Source: an uncultured bacterium (lineage in GTDB: Bacteria; Planctomycetota; Phycisphaerae; Phycisphaerales; SM1A02). From it: a stretch of DNA of 24,676 bases. The translations under genes and the position numbers were made by a program. Under the pieces are notes generated by a model. The model was given only the letters and a program-made list of their open reading frames with translations, was not told the DNA's origin and did not search any database. The first letter of the stretch is position 1, and each line of letters starts with the position of its first letter. The stretch lies in contig CAIPQY010000224.1 in NCBI GenBank assembly GCA_903867275.1, positions 1 through 24,676 of the forward strand. The letters run 5' to 3'. This document shows, piece by piece, positions 8,248-15,457 of the stretch.

Positions 8248-9465
8248 TCAGGCGCTGCGACGGCGCTTGCCGAACGCTGCGGCCGCAAGGCTGAGCAGGG
8301 CGGCGGCGCCTGGTGCAGGGACCGGTGGCGGTGGCGGAGGAACTGGCGGATTGTTGAAGCCCGCATCATCCTCGAAAGGCGTGTCGGACCACGGCGTCAC
8401 CGTGGCCAGCGGCGGAATGTCGCTCTGCTGCGGCGTGGAGGGCCCATCGACGGCGCCTAGCAGCGCATCGCCCACCACCTGCGTGAAATCGTCGGCGGCC
8501 TGCGCCAGCATCTGTTGCTGCAGGCCGATGCCCGAGACCTTCAGGGGCAGCCCGCCGGCGGCTGCCACGAAGTTCATGAAGGTTCCGGTGGAACGAAGAT
8601 CCAGACCCACGCTGCGCGGGCGGGTGGGCAGGTCGATGCTTGCAACGGCATTGGTGGACAGCGACGCGCCGCTCGCAGGCACTTCGATCTGATAGCCGAC
8701 CACGGACTGGCCCGGGGGCACGCCAAGGTCGCCCGACAGGTCGAGACCGATCACGCAGATGCGGTGCGGCGTGGGATCGTTGCCCAGGATCATGCTCACA
8801 TTGGTGGCGCCGCTCTCGAACACGCTCGGGGGCAGCAGCCTGGTGGTGCCGAACACCAGCGTTTCGGGCTTGTCCGCGGTGCCAGCGAGGATCGGCGTCA
8901 ACTTCACCGAACCGTTCGGCACCGGGGCCATCACCAGCACTTCGGGGTTGTCGTCGTCGGCAGCCGGGTCATTGTCGGTTTCGGGCAGCGGCAGGAAGAT
9001 CTGGATTCGCGAGGTCGTGCGGCCGGTGGGGCGGATCATGCGGCCAAAGTCCGGACTGCTGATCGCGTCGAGCGCGGTCATGCCCGGCGTGGGGACCATC
9101 TCCTTCGTCAACGCGAATTCGAACACACCCTCGGGCTTGTCGATCTCGTTGTCCGGAACCACGTCGAAGGTGTCCGGCTTGGCGTGATTCTCGCCGTACA
9201 GGCGCACCGCGATCGGCTCGCGGAAGTCGCCGGATTCAAACTTGATCGTTCGACTGCCGACCGTCAGGCTCTTCACGGCCACGTTCTCGCTGAACACGCC
9301 GCCGCCCGACGCGGCCACGTTCTTGTCGCCCACGGCCAGCACGCCGCTGGAGTAGGGCACCACCTTCGCCGAGGCGACGGTGCAAGCCAGCATGGAAAGT
9401 CCGCCACCGATCAACGGCAGCACATTGCGCCAATTGGCGCAGCCCTTTTCCTTCAACCTCAGCAT
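8248..9465 (-). CDS. Secreted PEP-CTERM-like protein
   Basis: This 405-residue exported protein has no domain I recognise. It begins with a signal peptide (basic MLRLKEKGCANWRNV, then hydrophobic LPLIGGGLSMLACTVASA) with likely cleavage after ASA near residue 33. The mature part is beta-rich, low in Cys and rich in Asp, Pro, Thr and Val. It ends with a proline run (PPVPPPPPPVPAPG), a hydrophobic helix AAALLSLAAAAFG and a basic tail KRRRSA. That three-part end is the layout of PEP-CTERM sorting signals processed by an exosortase, in the VPAPGAAALL style seen in Phycisphaerales. No exosortase gene is in the window. Start: AAAAGGA (9474-9480) precedes ATG 9465 by 8 bases; the longer GTG start at 9516 lacks such support and would add a non-signal extension. 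Confidence 0.75.
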   Translation of the reverse strand: MLRLKEKGCANWRNVLPLIGGGLSMLACTVASAKVVPYSSGVLAVGDKNVAASGGGVFSENVAVKSLTVGSRTIKFESGDFREPIAVRLYGENHAKPDTFDVVPDNEIDKPEGVFEFALTKEMVPTPGMTALDAISSPDFGRMIRPTGRTTSRIQIFLPLPETDNDPAADDDNPEVLVMAPVPNGSVKLTPILAGTADKPETLVFGTTRLLPPSVFESGATNVSMILGNDPTPHRICVIGLDLSGDLGVPPGQSVVGYQIEVPASGASLSTNAVASIDLPTRPRSVGLDLRSTGTFMNFVAAAGGLPLKVSGIGLQQQMLAQAADDFTQVVGDALLGAVDGPSTPQQSDIPPLATVTPWSDTPFEDDAGFNNPPVPPPPPPVPAPGAAALLSLAAAAFGKRRRSA

Positions 9466-9473
9466 GGCGAAGA

Positions 9474-9480
9474 TCCTTTT
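9474..9480 (-). promoter_or_regulatory. Ribosome binding site deciding the PEP-CTERM-like gene start
   Basis: AAAAGGA on the minus strand, 8 bases before ATG 9465. It supports this start over GTG 9516. Confidence 0.55.
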
Positions 9481-9504
9481 CCTCTCTCGAACTTTTTGTA
9501 TCCG

Positions 9505-9535
9505 GCGTGCAAGCACGCACCGCTTCGCGAGAAGC
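9505..9535. repeat. Two adjacent short palindromes between tadA and the PEP-CTERM-like gene
   Basis: In the 151-base gap after tadA there are two neighbouring inverted repeats: GCGTGC-AA-GCACGC (9505-9518) and GCTTC-GCGA-GAAGC (9522-9535). On the minus strand they lie in the leader of the PEP-CTERM-like gene, 40-70 bases before its start. They could be a weak terminator for the tadA operon, a leader structure, or an operator. No U-tract follows. The same gap holds a possible extended -10 (TGCGTATTCGAAT on the minus strand, around 9550-9562), not strong enough to call a promoter. Confidence 0.35.
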
Positions 9536-9616
9536 AGTCCGAGCCACTCTCACATTCGAATACGCAGGGTCGAGCGGTTCCGTGTCACTTGGAACAAAGA
9601 AGACATGGCGGCCGAA

Positions 9617-10171
9617 TTATCGGGCCTTGCTGGCCCGAGGCCCTCTTCGCGCAGCAAAGAAGCTGCGCAGAAGGCCGATCGCTTCCGGTGCCAACATGCC
9701 GCCGGCGCATGGCAGGCGGTGGTTCAGGCGCTGATCCTGCGGAATGTCGTAGAGGGTGCCCACGGCACCGGCCTTGGGGTCGAAGGCCCCGAAGACCAGG
9801 CCACCCAGGCGCGCATTCACCAGCGCCCCCGCGCACATGGGGCAGGGTTCCAGTGTGACCGCCATGCGGCAATCGTGCAGGCGCCAACGCCCAAGCCGCT
9901 CGCCCGCGCGCCGCAGCGCCACCAGCTCGGCGTGACCCGCCGGGTCGCGCGTGGCTTCTCGATCGTTGGCGGCCTCGGCCACGATCTCGCCTTCGCGGTA
10001 TATGACTGCGCCCACCGGCACTTCGCCTGCTGCCGCAGCCATGCGCGCCAGATCGAGTGCGCGCCGCATCATGCGCAGGTCGGTTGGCTGCACCCACGCG
10101 TGGCGCGTCTGCATGGTTGCCAGCCACACGCGCTCGCGCCGCAGCGCGTTGCGCAGGTAGCGGCCACTCAT
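9617..10171 (-). CDS. tadA: tRNA-specific adenosine deaminase
   Basis: TadA deaminates the wobble adenosine (A34) of tRNA-Arg(ACG) to inosine. The zinc deaminase signature is complete: HAE with His80 and the proton-shuttling Glu82 (PAGHAELVALR), then PCPMC at 109-113. The segment AFDPKAGAVGTLYDI fits TadA better than other cytidine/deoxycytidylate deaminases, and the C-terminus ends in FFAARRG. From ATG 10171 the product is 184 residues, with about 33 residues ahead of the usual TadA beginning (MMRRALDLARMA). I keep this start because its ATG overlaps the tatC stop (ATGA at 10168-10171). The same frame stays open far upstream opposite tatC, which is a shadow. Last gene of the seven-gene operon. 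Confidence 0.92.
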   Translation of the reverse strand: MSGRYLRNALRRERVWLATMQTRHAWVQPTDLRMMRRALDLARMAAAAGEVPVGAVIYREGEIVAEAANDREATRDPAGHAELVALRRAGERLGRWRLHDCRMAVTLEPCPMCAGALVNARLGGLVFGAFDPKAGAVGTLYDIPQDQRLNHRLPCAGGMLAPEAIGLLRSFFAARRGPRASKAR

Positions 10172-11175
10172 GCGTCGCGTCCTCGCACCACGCGCAGCAG
10201 TCGGTCCAGCACCTCGCCCTTGGACACCGCCGATGGTGGCGCGATGCGCAGCAGCACGATGCCCAGCTCGAACAGCAGGTACACCGGCACGGCCAGCAGC
10301 GCCAGCGAGAATGGATCGCCGCTTGGCGTGACGATGGCTGCCACCAGCGCCGAGATGAGGATGGCGTAGCGGCGGAACTTGCCCAGCGCCTCGGGCGTGA
10401 GAACGCCGAGCCATCCGAGCAGCAGCACGGCCAGCGGCGTCTGGAACGCGACGGCCGTTCCCAAGGCGAAATCCAGCGTGAAATCCAGATATTCGCTCAG
10501 GCGGAACTGCTGCGCCAGGCGTGAACCGTGCACCAGCTGCGTGGTCAGCACCTCCAGACCACCGCCTTCCACGGGCACGGTGACGGCCAGTCGATGGTCG
10601 GGCGTCAGCCACATCTGGCCTGCGCGCGGATTTTCGGGCGGCGTGGACAGCGTTGGCAGCGAGGGAACGGCGGGTGTGGTGATCGCCGTGTCGCTGGTCG
10701 CGGCGGTCATGGTGATCGGCGGCTCGCTGCCGAAACTCACCAGCACCGTCAGCATCATCGGCAGCAGCAGGAAGTACAGCAGCGCCATGCCGGCCAGCGT
10801 GAGCACCGCCGACATCGGCACAAGCATGCGCACGAAGCGCCGCTCGTGCGAGAACAGTCCGGGCTCCACGAACTTCCACGCCTGCAGCGCGATCCACGGC
10901 GCGCCGAACACCAGCGAGGTGACCAGCGACAGTTTCAGGTCGGTGCTCAGGGTCTCGATGGGGCTGAGCACCTGCAATTGCGCAGGCAGATCGTGCGCGC
11001 GCAGCGCCTGCATGGCGGGCTCGCACAGCACGTCGCGGATGGGTTCGGCCCACACGAATGCCGCGATGGCGATCGGCACCGGCACCACGATCGCCCACAG
11101 CAGTCGCCGCCGCAGCTCTTCCAGATGATCGCCCAGCGTCATCACGCCGGCGTGTGTGGGATCGAGCGGCTCCAT
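10168..11175 (-). CDS. tatC: Sec-independent (twin-arginine) translocase subunit TatC, with long extra loop
   Basis: TatC is the membrane receptor for twin-arginine signal peptides of folded exported proteins. The N-terminal HLEELRRRL (17-25), FVEPGLFSHERR (102-113), the TM3 region LLYFLLLP and the late PSGDPFSLALLAVPVYLLFE (284-303) are the classic conserved blocks. The protein is 335 residues, whereas E. coli TatC is 258. Most of the excess is a roughly 75-residue soluble insertion (about 150-224), rich in Thr/Pro then Val/Gly, between the third and fourth membrane helices, which would be on the periplasmic side. An internal ATG at residue 12 is another possible start. The gene begins 29 bases after tatD and overlaps tadA by 4. 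ActB in this window carries an RR signal and may be a client. Confidence 0.93.
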   Translation of the reverse strand: MEPLDPTHAGVMTLGDHLEELRRRLLWAIVVPVPIAIAAFVWAEPIRDVLCEPAMQALRAHDLPAQLQVLSPIETLSTDLKLSLVTSLVFGAPWIALQAWKFVEPGLFSHERRFVRMLVPMSAVLTLAGMALLYFLLLPMMLTVLVSFGSEPPITMTAATSDTAITTPAVPSLPTLSTPPENPRAGQMWLTPDHRLAVTVPVEGGGLEVLTTQLVHGSRLAQQFRLSEYLDFTLDFALGTAVAFQTPLAVLLLGWLGVLTPEALGKFRRYAILISALVAAIVTPSGDPFSLALLAVPVYLLFELGIVLLRIAPPSAVSKGEVLDRLLRVVRGRDA

Positions 11176-11204
11176 TCCGCGATGCTATCCCGGCCTCGCG
11201 CCAG

Positions 11205-11990
11205 TCAGGGCTTCGGCGGCAGGCCGAAGAAACGGCATGCGTTGCGGTCCAGCATGTCGGCGCAGGCGGCTTCGTCCATGCCGCGCAGCGCGGCCAGTTG
11301 CTTCACCACCAGCATCACGTGCGCAGGGCGATTGGGCTTGGCGGTGCGCATGGGCTCGGGAGAGAGGAACGGCGCGTCCGTCTCGGCCATGATGCGGTCA
11401 TCGGGCATCAGTTTCGCCGCCGCCTGCACCTCGGGTGCGTTGCGATAGGTCACGATGCCGGTGAAGCTGATCCAAGCGCCGAAGTCGAGCACGCGCCGCG
11501 CCTCGGACTCGCTGCCGCTGAAGCAGTGGAACACGAAGCGGTCGCGCGGCAGGCCGCTGGCGGCGAGCATGGGCAGCAACTCGTCGAACGCCTTGCGGCA
11601 ATGGATGATCACCGGCTTCACGATGCCTTCCTCGCGCCAGCGCACCATGCGATCGAGTTGCCCCTCGAGCGCGGCCATCTGGTGCGCCTTGCCTGGCGTT
11701 GCATAGTGGTTGTCCAGCCCGAGTTCGCCCCAGGCCACGCAGCGCGGATGCTGCGCGCAGGCACGCAGCGCTCCCCAGTCCACGGGCTCGTCACTGTGCA
11801 GCGGATGCACGCCGGCGCTGCACCACACGCCCTCGTGCGCCTGCGCGATGGCCAGACCGGCCACGCTGTCGGCGCTGGTGGTGCCCACGGTGATGCATCC
11901 GCGCACGCCGGCCTCGCGCATGCGATCCAGTTCGGCGGGTATCTGTCCCTCGTACTGCGTGAAGGTGAGATGGCAGTGGGTGTCGATCAT
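11205..11990 (-). CDS. tatD: TatD-family metal-dependent hydrolase/DNase
   Basis: This is a TIM-barrel amidohydrolase of 261 residues, a normal length. The metal ligands of the family are present: DTHCH with His5 and His7, Glu89 (WGELGLDNHY), His130 (VIIHCRKAFDELL), His155 (FVFHCFSG) and Asp205 (AETDAPFLSPEP). TatD and its paralogues YcfH/YjjV have reported 3'-5' DNase or D-aminoacyl-type hydrolase activities; despite the name, the protein is not required for Tat transport in E. coli. The specific paralogue cannot be fixed from sequence alone. The start ATG overlaps the stop of the upstream antiporter gene (ATGA at 11987-11990). Here tatD is directly followed by tatC, an arrangement also known from proteobacterial tatABCD operons. 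Confidence 0.9.
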   Translation of the reverse strand: MIDTHCHLTFTQYEGQIPAELDRMREAGVRGCITVGTTSADSVAGLAIAQAHEGVWCSAGVHPLHSDEPVDWGALRACAQHPRCVAWGELGLDNHYATPGKAHQMAALEGQLDRMVRWREEGIVKPVIIHCRKAFDELLPMLAASGLPRDRFVFHCFSGSESEARRVLDFGAWISFTGIVTYRNAPEVQAAAKLMPDDRIMAETDAPFLSPEPMRTAKPNRPAHVMLVVKQLAALRGMDEAACADMLDRNACRFFGLPPKP

Positions 11991-13354
11991 CGTTGCACTT
12001 CACCGGACCGTAGCAGACCCAGTCGCATGAGTGGCGGGCCCACGATCTCGTGCAGTGCCACCACCGCCAGCAGCAGCGCATGCAGCGCATCGGCCCAGGG
12101 CTGACCGGCGAAGGCTGTGCGGGCCTCGGCGGCCAGCGCGATGCTGACACCTGCCTGCGGCACCATGGTGGTCCACAGCCACGTGCGCACGGGAGGCTGC
12201 ACGCGCGCCCACGCGCATCCCGCCCGCAGGCCGGTCCAGATGCCCGTGAGCCGCAGCAGCGACAGTCCCAGTGCCAGCGGCCACAGCGTGGCCAGCGACG
12301 CGATGCCGATGCGCGCACCGGCCACGGCGAAGAACAGCGCGTAGGTGGCGGGCAGCAGGTCATCGATGGAGCGGAACAGCCGCACGCTGCGGCGCGGCAG
12401 CAGATTGGCCAGCGCGAAGCCCGCGGTGATGCCGGCGAGCAGCGGTGCGATCGACAGCATGCGGCCTGCCAACGCGATGGCGAATCCAGCCACCACCACC
12501 ACCAGATCCAGTCGGCCGCGCGTCTTCAACGCTGCCAGACCAAGCAGTCCGGCGAACAGCACGCCCACCAGCAGCGAGCCACTCAGGTGCCACGCCACCG
12601 CCAGCGCCGGTGAACCGCCGCTGGTCGTGTGGGTGGCGCTCCATGCGGCCAGCAGTGCGCTGACCAGCACCACCAGCGTGAGATCCTTCACCACGGTCAC
12701 CGCGAGCGAGGTGCGCGCGAACACGCCGGTGGCCTTCGTCTCGCGCAGCATGGCGGTGACGATCGCGGGACTGTTGGCCACGCCCATGGCGGCCAGTACC
12801 GCGGTCAGGTACCAGCGCTCGGGTGCGGTGCGTTCCGAGAGCAGCGGCACGAAGCCGCCCAGCGCCGCCAGCCCCGCGCCGATCAGCAGCAGCACGCCGG
12901 TCATTTCGGAAACAACCAGTCGCGCCACCACCGCGCCCGTTCGCCGAAGAAAGTCGAGGCGGATCTCGCCACCAGCCACCAGCCCGATCAGGCTCACGGC
13001 GAGCGCATCGATCAGCTCCAGGTAGCGCAGTTCGTCGCGCGGCACCAGCACCGGCAACTGCAGGTCAAGCGCCTGATGCAGTTCCGGTCCGGCGAGCACG
13101 CCGAACAGCAGGGCGCCACTCACGCGCGGCAGGTTGGCCATGGCCAGGATCTCGCCCAGCAGAAACGCACCAAGCAGCAGCAGTCCAAGCGACAGCGCCG
13201 CGGTGGTCACGCCGGGCGGGGCACGCAGCGGAAGATCGCCCAGCAGTCCGGGCAGCATCGATCGGCCGCCGGCGCTGGCGGTCCAGTGTCGAAGCAGCGC
13301 CACGGCGACCAGCAGCAGCACCAGGCTGAACATGAGCGTGGCGAGTCGCTTCAT
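11987..13354 (-). CDS. Cation:proton antiporter, CPA/Kef-like membrane protein
   Basis: This is a polytopic membrane protein of 455 residues with roughly 12 or more hydrophobic segments. It has the repeat architecture of the Na+/H+ exchanger superfamily: an early LPRVSGALLFGVLAGPEL loop, LIGLVAGGEI, and the unwound-helix region MGVANSPAIVTAMLRE. A helix LAVTVVKDLTLVVL follows with Asp at about residue 224, in the place of the ion-binding DD/ND/QD pair. The residue before that Asp is Lys (KD), which is unusual. The late GVSIALAAEARTAF block matches the C-terminal half of the fold. There is no TrkA-N or RCK domain. The ATG at 13354 is chosen because it overlaps the upstream stop (ATGA) and has GGAG about 10 bases ahead. 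The transported ion is unknown; K+ or Na+ exchange for H+ is the family expectation. Confidence 0.8.
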   Translation of the reverse strand: MKRLATLMFSLVLLLVAVALLRHWTASAGGRSMLPGLLGDLPLRAPPGVTTAALSLGLLLLGAFLLGEILAMANLPRVSGALLFGVLAGPELHQALDLQLPVLVPRDELRYLELIDALAVSLIGLVAGGEIRLDFLRRTGAVVARLVVSEMTGVLLLIGAGLAALGGFVPLLSERTAPERWYLTAVLAAMGVANSPAIVTAMLRETKATGVFARTSLAVTVVKDLTLVVLVSALLAAWSATHTTSGGSPALAVAWHLSGSLLVGVLFAGLLGLAALKTRGRLDLVVVVAGFAIALAGRMLSIAPLLAGITAGFALANLLPRRSVRLFRSIDDLLPATYALFFAVAGARIGIASLATLWPLALGLSLLRLTGIWTGLRAGCAWARVQPPVRTWLWTTMVPQAGVSIALAAEARTAFAGQPWADALHALLLAVVALHEIVGPPLMRLGLLRSGEVQR

Positions 13355-14541
13355 GTGCGCGATCTCCACAGCAGCGGCAGCACGCCGCTGGCCAGTCCCA
13401 CGGCGGTCAGCGCAAGCAGGATGCCGCGTTCCACCGACCCGTCATGCGACTGCAGTGCGGCCACGCCAAGCGCGACCGCGATCGGGGCCTGACGCACCAC
13501 GGCGGATCGAAGCCGCGCAGCGCCGGGTTCCTTCCACGCATGGCGCAGCGCCATGCCGGCGATCATCGGCTTGGCCACCAGGCGCACCAGCAGCACGCCG
13601 CCGGCGACCACCCACGGCCACCATGCGTTGGCACCTTCGAGCAGCACGCCTGCCAGCAGGAAGAAGATCGCCGCCACCGCCGGCTCGCTCTCCGAGACCA
13701 GTCGTTCCATGCGTCGCATGGAACCGCCCTGCGTGTTCGTGACGATCAGGCCCAGCAGAAATGCGCCGGGCAGCGGCGTGGCATCCATGGCCGCCGCCGC
13801 GCCTGCCACCAGCGACAGTGTTGCAAGAAGCGCAAGCGTGAGGCGACCATCGCTTCCCACCTGCGAGCCGAGCACGGCTCGAAGGCTGGAGCCTGCCGCC
13901 GCGGCCACGAGCAGCGTGGCGATGAGCGCACGCGATCCCTCCGGTGAGAAGGAGATCACGTCGCTGGACACGATGGCCAGCACGCTGCCAAGGCCCGCGC
14001 CGGCCTGCACCAGCGACGCCACGCGCACCGCGCGCGCATCCAGTCCGCGAAGCGAACGCAGTTCACCCGACCATCCGATGCTGGCCGCTCCCGCAAGACT
14101 GGCGATCGGCCACGCCATGCGCAGCGTGGCGTTGGGTGCCGCCCACCGCAGCACGAGGAATGTCCATGCGGCCACGGTGATGAAGCTGATCAACGCGTCG
14201 AAGGCGATCCAGCGCCACAGCGTCGTGGGCACCAGCGCCAGCAGTGATCGCTTCATCTGCAGTCCCACCAGCAGGCCGATCCACGCCAGACCAAGTTGCG
14301 TGAGCGGACGAAGTTCGATCAGCGACTCGCGATGCAGCAGCCCGAAGCCGCCCGGCCCAAGCAACGTGCCCGCCAGCAGCGCGATCCATCCACCACCCAG
14401 GAGTGCGCTCGCCAGCGGCCATCTCGCAAGGCGCGCAGCCGGCCTCGAGAGCGAGACGAAGGCGAGCAGCAGGGCGGTGGCCCCGATCGCCAGCGCCGCC
14501 ATCGCATGCGACACGCCTCCGAGCGCGGCCGCAGCGATCAC
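13351..14541 (-). CDS. Second antiporter-like membrane protein, apparently lacking the ion-binding Asp
   Basis: This is a polytopic membrane protein of 396 residues with about 11-12 hydrophobic segments. The N-terminal LLAGTLLGPGGFGLL, then LGLAWIGLLVGLQM, corresponds to the common antiporter opening, and the end (RQAPIAVALGVAALQS) parallels the end of its neighbour at 11987-13354. In the segment corresponding to that neighbour's VVKDL, this protein reads QAGAGLGSVLAI, with no acidic residue; the nearest Asp is about ten residues later (SSDVISF). It may be a non-transporting or regulatory half of a hetero-oligomer. The start is GTG at 14541, overlapping the PII-like stop as GTGA; an ATG at 14502 is the alternative. 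The family call rests on general pattern and is weaker than for its partner. Confidence 0.65.
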   Translation of the reverse strand: MIAAAALGGVSHAMAALAIGATALLLAFVSLSRPAARLARWPLASALLGGGWIALLAGTLLGPGGFGLLHRESLIELRPLTQLGLAWIGLLVGLQMKRSLLALVPTTLWRWIAFDALISFITVAAWTFLVLRWAAPNATLRMAWPIASLAGAASIGWSGELRSLRGLDARAVRVASLVQAGAGLGSVLAIVSSDVISFSPEGSRALIATLLVAAAAGSSLRAVLGSQVGSDGRLTLALLATLSLVAGAAAAMDATPLPGAFLLGLIVTNTQGGSMRRMERLVSESEPAVAAIFFLLAGVLLEGANAWWPWVVAGGVLLVRLVAKPMIAGMALRHAWKEPGAARLRSAVVRQAPIAVALGVAALQSHDGSVERGILLALTAVGLASGVLPLLWRSRT

Positions 14542-14891
14542 GGTTCCAGACCCAGCACCGTGTCGGCCGGCAGCGTCACGCCGATCGGGCGTCGCTCGCG
14601 CGGCAGTTGCGACAGGTATCGCATCAGCGCGTCGATGCGTTCCTGCGGTGCCACCGACAGCACCACGCGACTGCCCGTTGCCTGCGGAAGCAGCGCCGCC
14701 AGGCCGGCGAAGATGGGCATCTCCGAACGGATGATCGCGCCGATGCCACGGCTTTCCAGCACGGTGGCGCCGGTGATGCCGGCATCAAGCAACGCGGTCA
14801 CCAGCGGATCGAAGCTCTCCTCGGTGCGCGCGATCAGGATGAGCAGTCGCGCATCGCCGGCGGCGCGCGCAACGGGCGTCTCATCAGCCAT
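14538..14891 (-). CDS. PII-like small signalling protein (ferredoxin-like fold)
   Basis: The product is a cytoplasmic protein of 117 residues from ATG 14891. Its predicted order of elements is that of the PII/CutA-like ferredoxin fold. Strand ARLLILIARTE is followed by helix SFDPLVTALLDAG, strand TGATVLESRGIGA, a short variable loop where PII has its T-loop, strand SRVVLSVAP, helix QERIDALMRYLSQLP, and a final strand IGVTLPADTVLGL. The stretch ATVLESRGIG is close to the PII pattern around strand 2. The T-loop region is short and the uridylylated Tyr motif of GlnB is not present. It lies between an EIIA gene (8-base overlap) and two antiporter-like genes (4-base overlap), so a role in gating them in response to a nucleotide or metabolite is plausible but inferred. 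Confidence 0.65.
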   Translation of the reverse strand: MADETPVARAAGDARLLILIARTEESFDPLVTALLDAGITGATVLESRGIGAIIRSEMPIFAGLAALLPQATGSRVVLSVAPQERIDALMRYLSQLPRERRPIGVTLPADTVLGLEP

Positions 14892-15339
14892 GTCGCGCGT
14901 CCTCCTGCAGCAGCACGCGCAGCAGCGTCGCGTCGTCCGGACTCTCGCGAAGGCGCTTGCGCGCGCCCTCATCGACCGCGATGCGGCTCAGGCGCGCAAG
15001 CAGACGCACGTGCTCCCACGGGCGTGACGAGTCACCGGCGATCGTGAACACCAGGTCGCTCGGCGGTTGGGCGGCATCCAGATCCAGGCCCCCCGGGATC
15101 ACCATCAAGCCAACCACGGTTCGGCGCACCCCTGCAATGACGGCATGGGGGAAGGCAACGCCTTCCGGTGTCGCAACTCCGCCTCGGCGCAGCCTTTCCG
15201 TGAATGCCTGCTCCAGGGTTGGGGCAGCCAAACCGGTCGAATCGGCCATTTGTTCGGATATTGTTCGGATCAAGGCGGTGGCATCCGGCCTGTCGGCCAG
15301 GCGGCGCACCAAAGAAGGAAGCAGCACTCCTTCAAGCAT
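14884..15339 (-). CDS. PTS EIIA domain protein (regulatory, antiporter-linked)
   Basis: This single EIIA domain of 151 residues is the first gene of the seven-gene operon. The phospho-acceptor region GVATPEGVAFPHAVIAGVRR has His at about residue 65, and the C-terminal helix pattern (HVRLLARLSRIAVDEGARKRL) is typical of fructose/nitrogen EIIA. No transporter subunits of a sugar PTS are near. Together with the overlapping PII-like gene and two antiporter-like genes, this argues for a regulatory role, as reported for EIIA-Ntr with potassium transport systems in E. coli. The start is not certain: ATG 15339 matches the domain boundary but has no Shine-Dalgarno ahead of it, and the frame is open to an ATG at 15438. 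It is divergent from actA, with a gap of 177 bases. Confidence 0.8.
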   Translation of the reverse strand: MLEGVLLPSLVRRLADRPDATALIRTISEQMADSTGLAAPTLEQAFTERLRRGGVATPEGVAFPHAVIAGVRRTVVGLMVIPGGLDLDAAQPPSDLVFTIAGDSSRPWEHVRLLARLSRIAVDEGARKRLRESPDDATLLRVLLQEDARHG

Positions 15340-15372
15340 GGGGGCAAAGGTACCTACCGGAAGGCACCGGCG

Positions 15373-15417
15373 GGTGTCCGGAGTCAGACCTGTGGTGCAT
15401 CCCGGAGTTTGGTGTCC
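15373..15417. repeat. Direct repeats in the EIIA / actA divergent region
   Basis: GGTGTCC occurs at 15373-15379 and 15411-15417, and CCGGAGT at 15378-15384 and 15402-15408. They lie on the EIIA side of the 177-base divergent region. They could be regulator sites for the minus-strand operon, or a coincidence. If the EIIA start is the upstream ATG at 15438, they would be coding. Confidence 0.25.
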
Positions 15418-15457
15418 GTTGACGCTTCGGGCCGACATTCCATACCATCAAAGCCTT

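Noticed and set aside
9617..11098. Long minus-strand frame making a 493-residue protein ending in TadA
   Set aside because: The upstream 300 residues overlap tatC in another frame and are low-quality sequence. The TadA start at 10171 is marked by ATGA overlap with the tatC stop.
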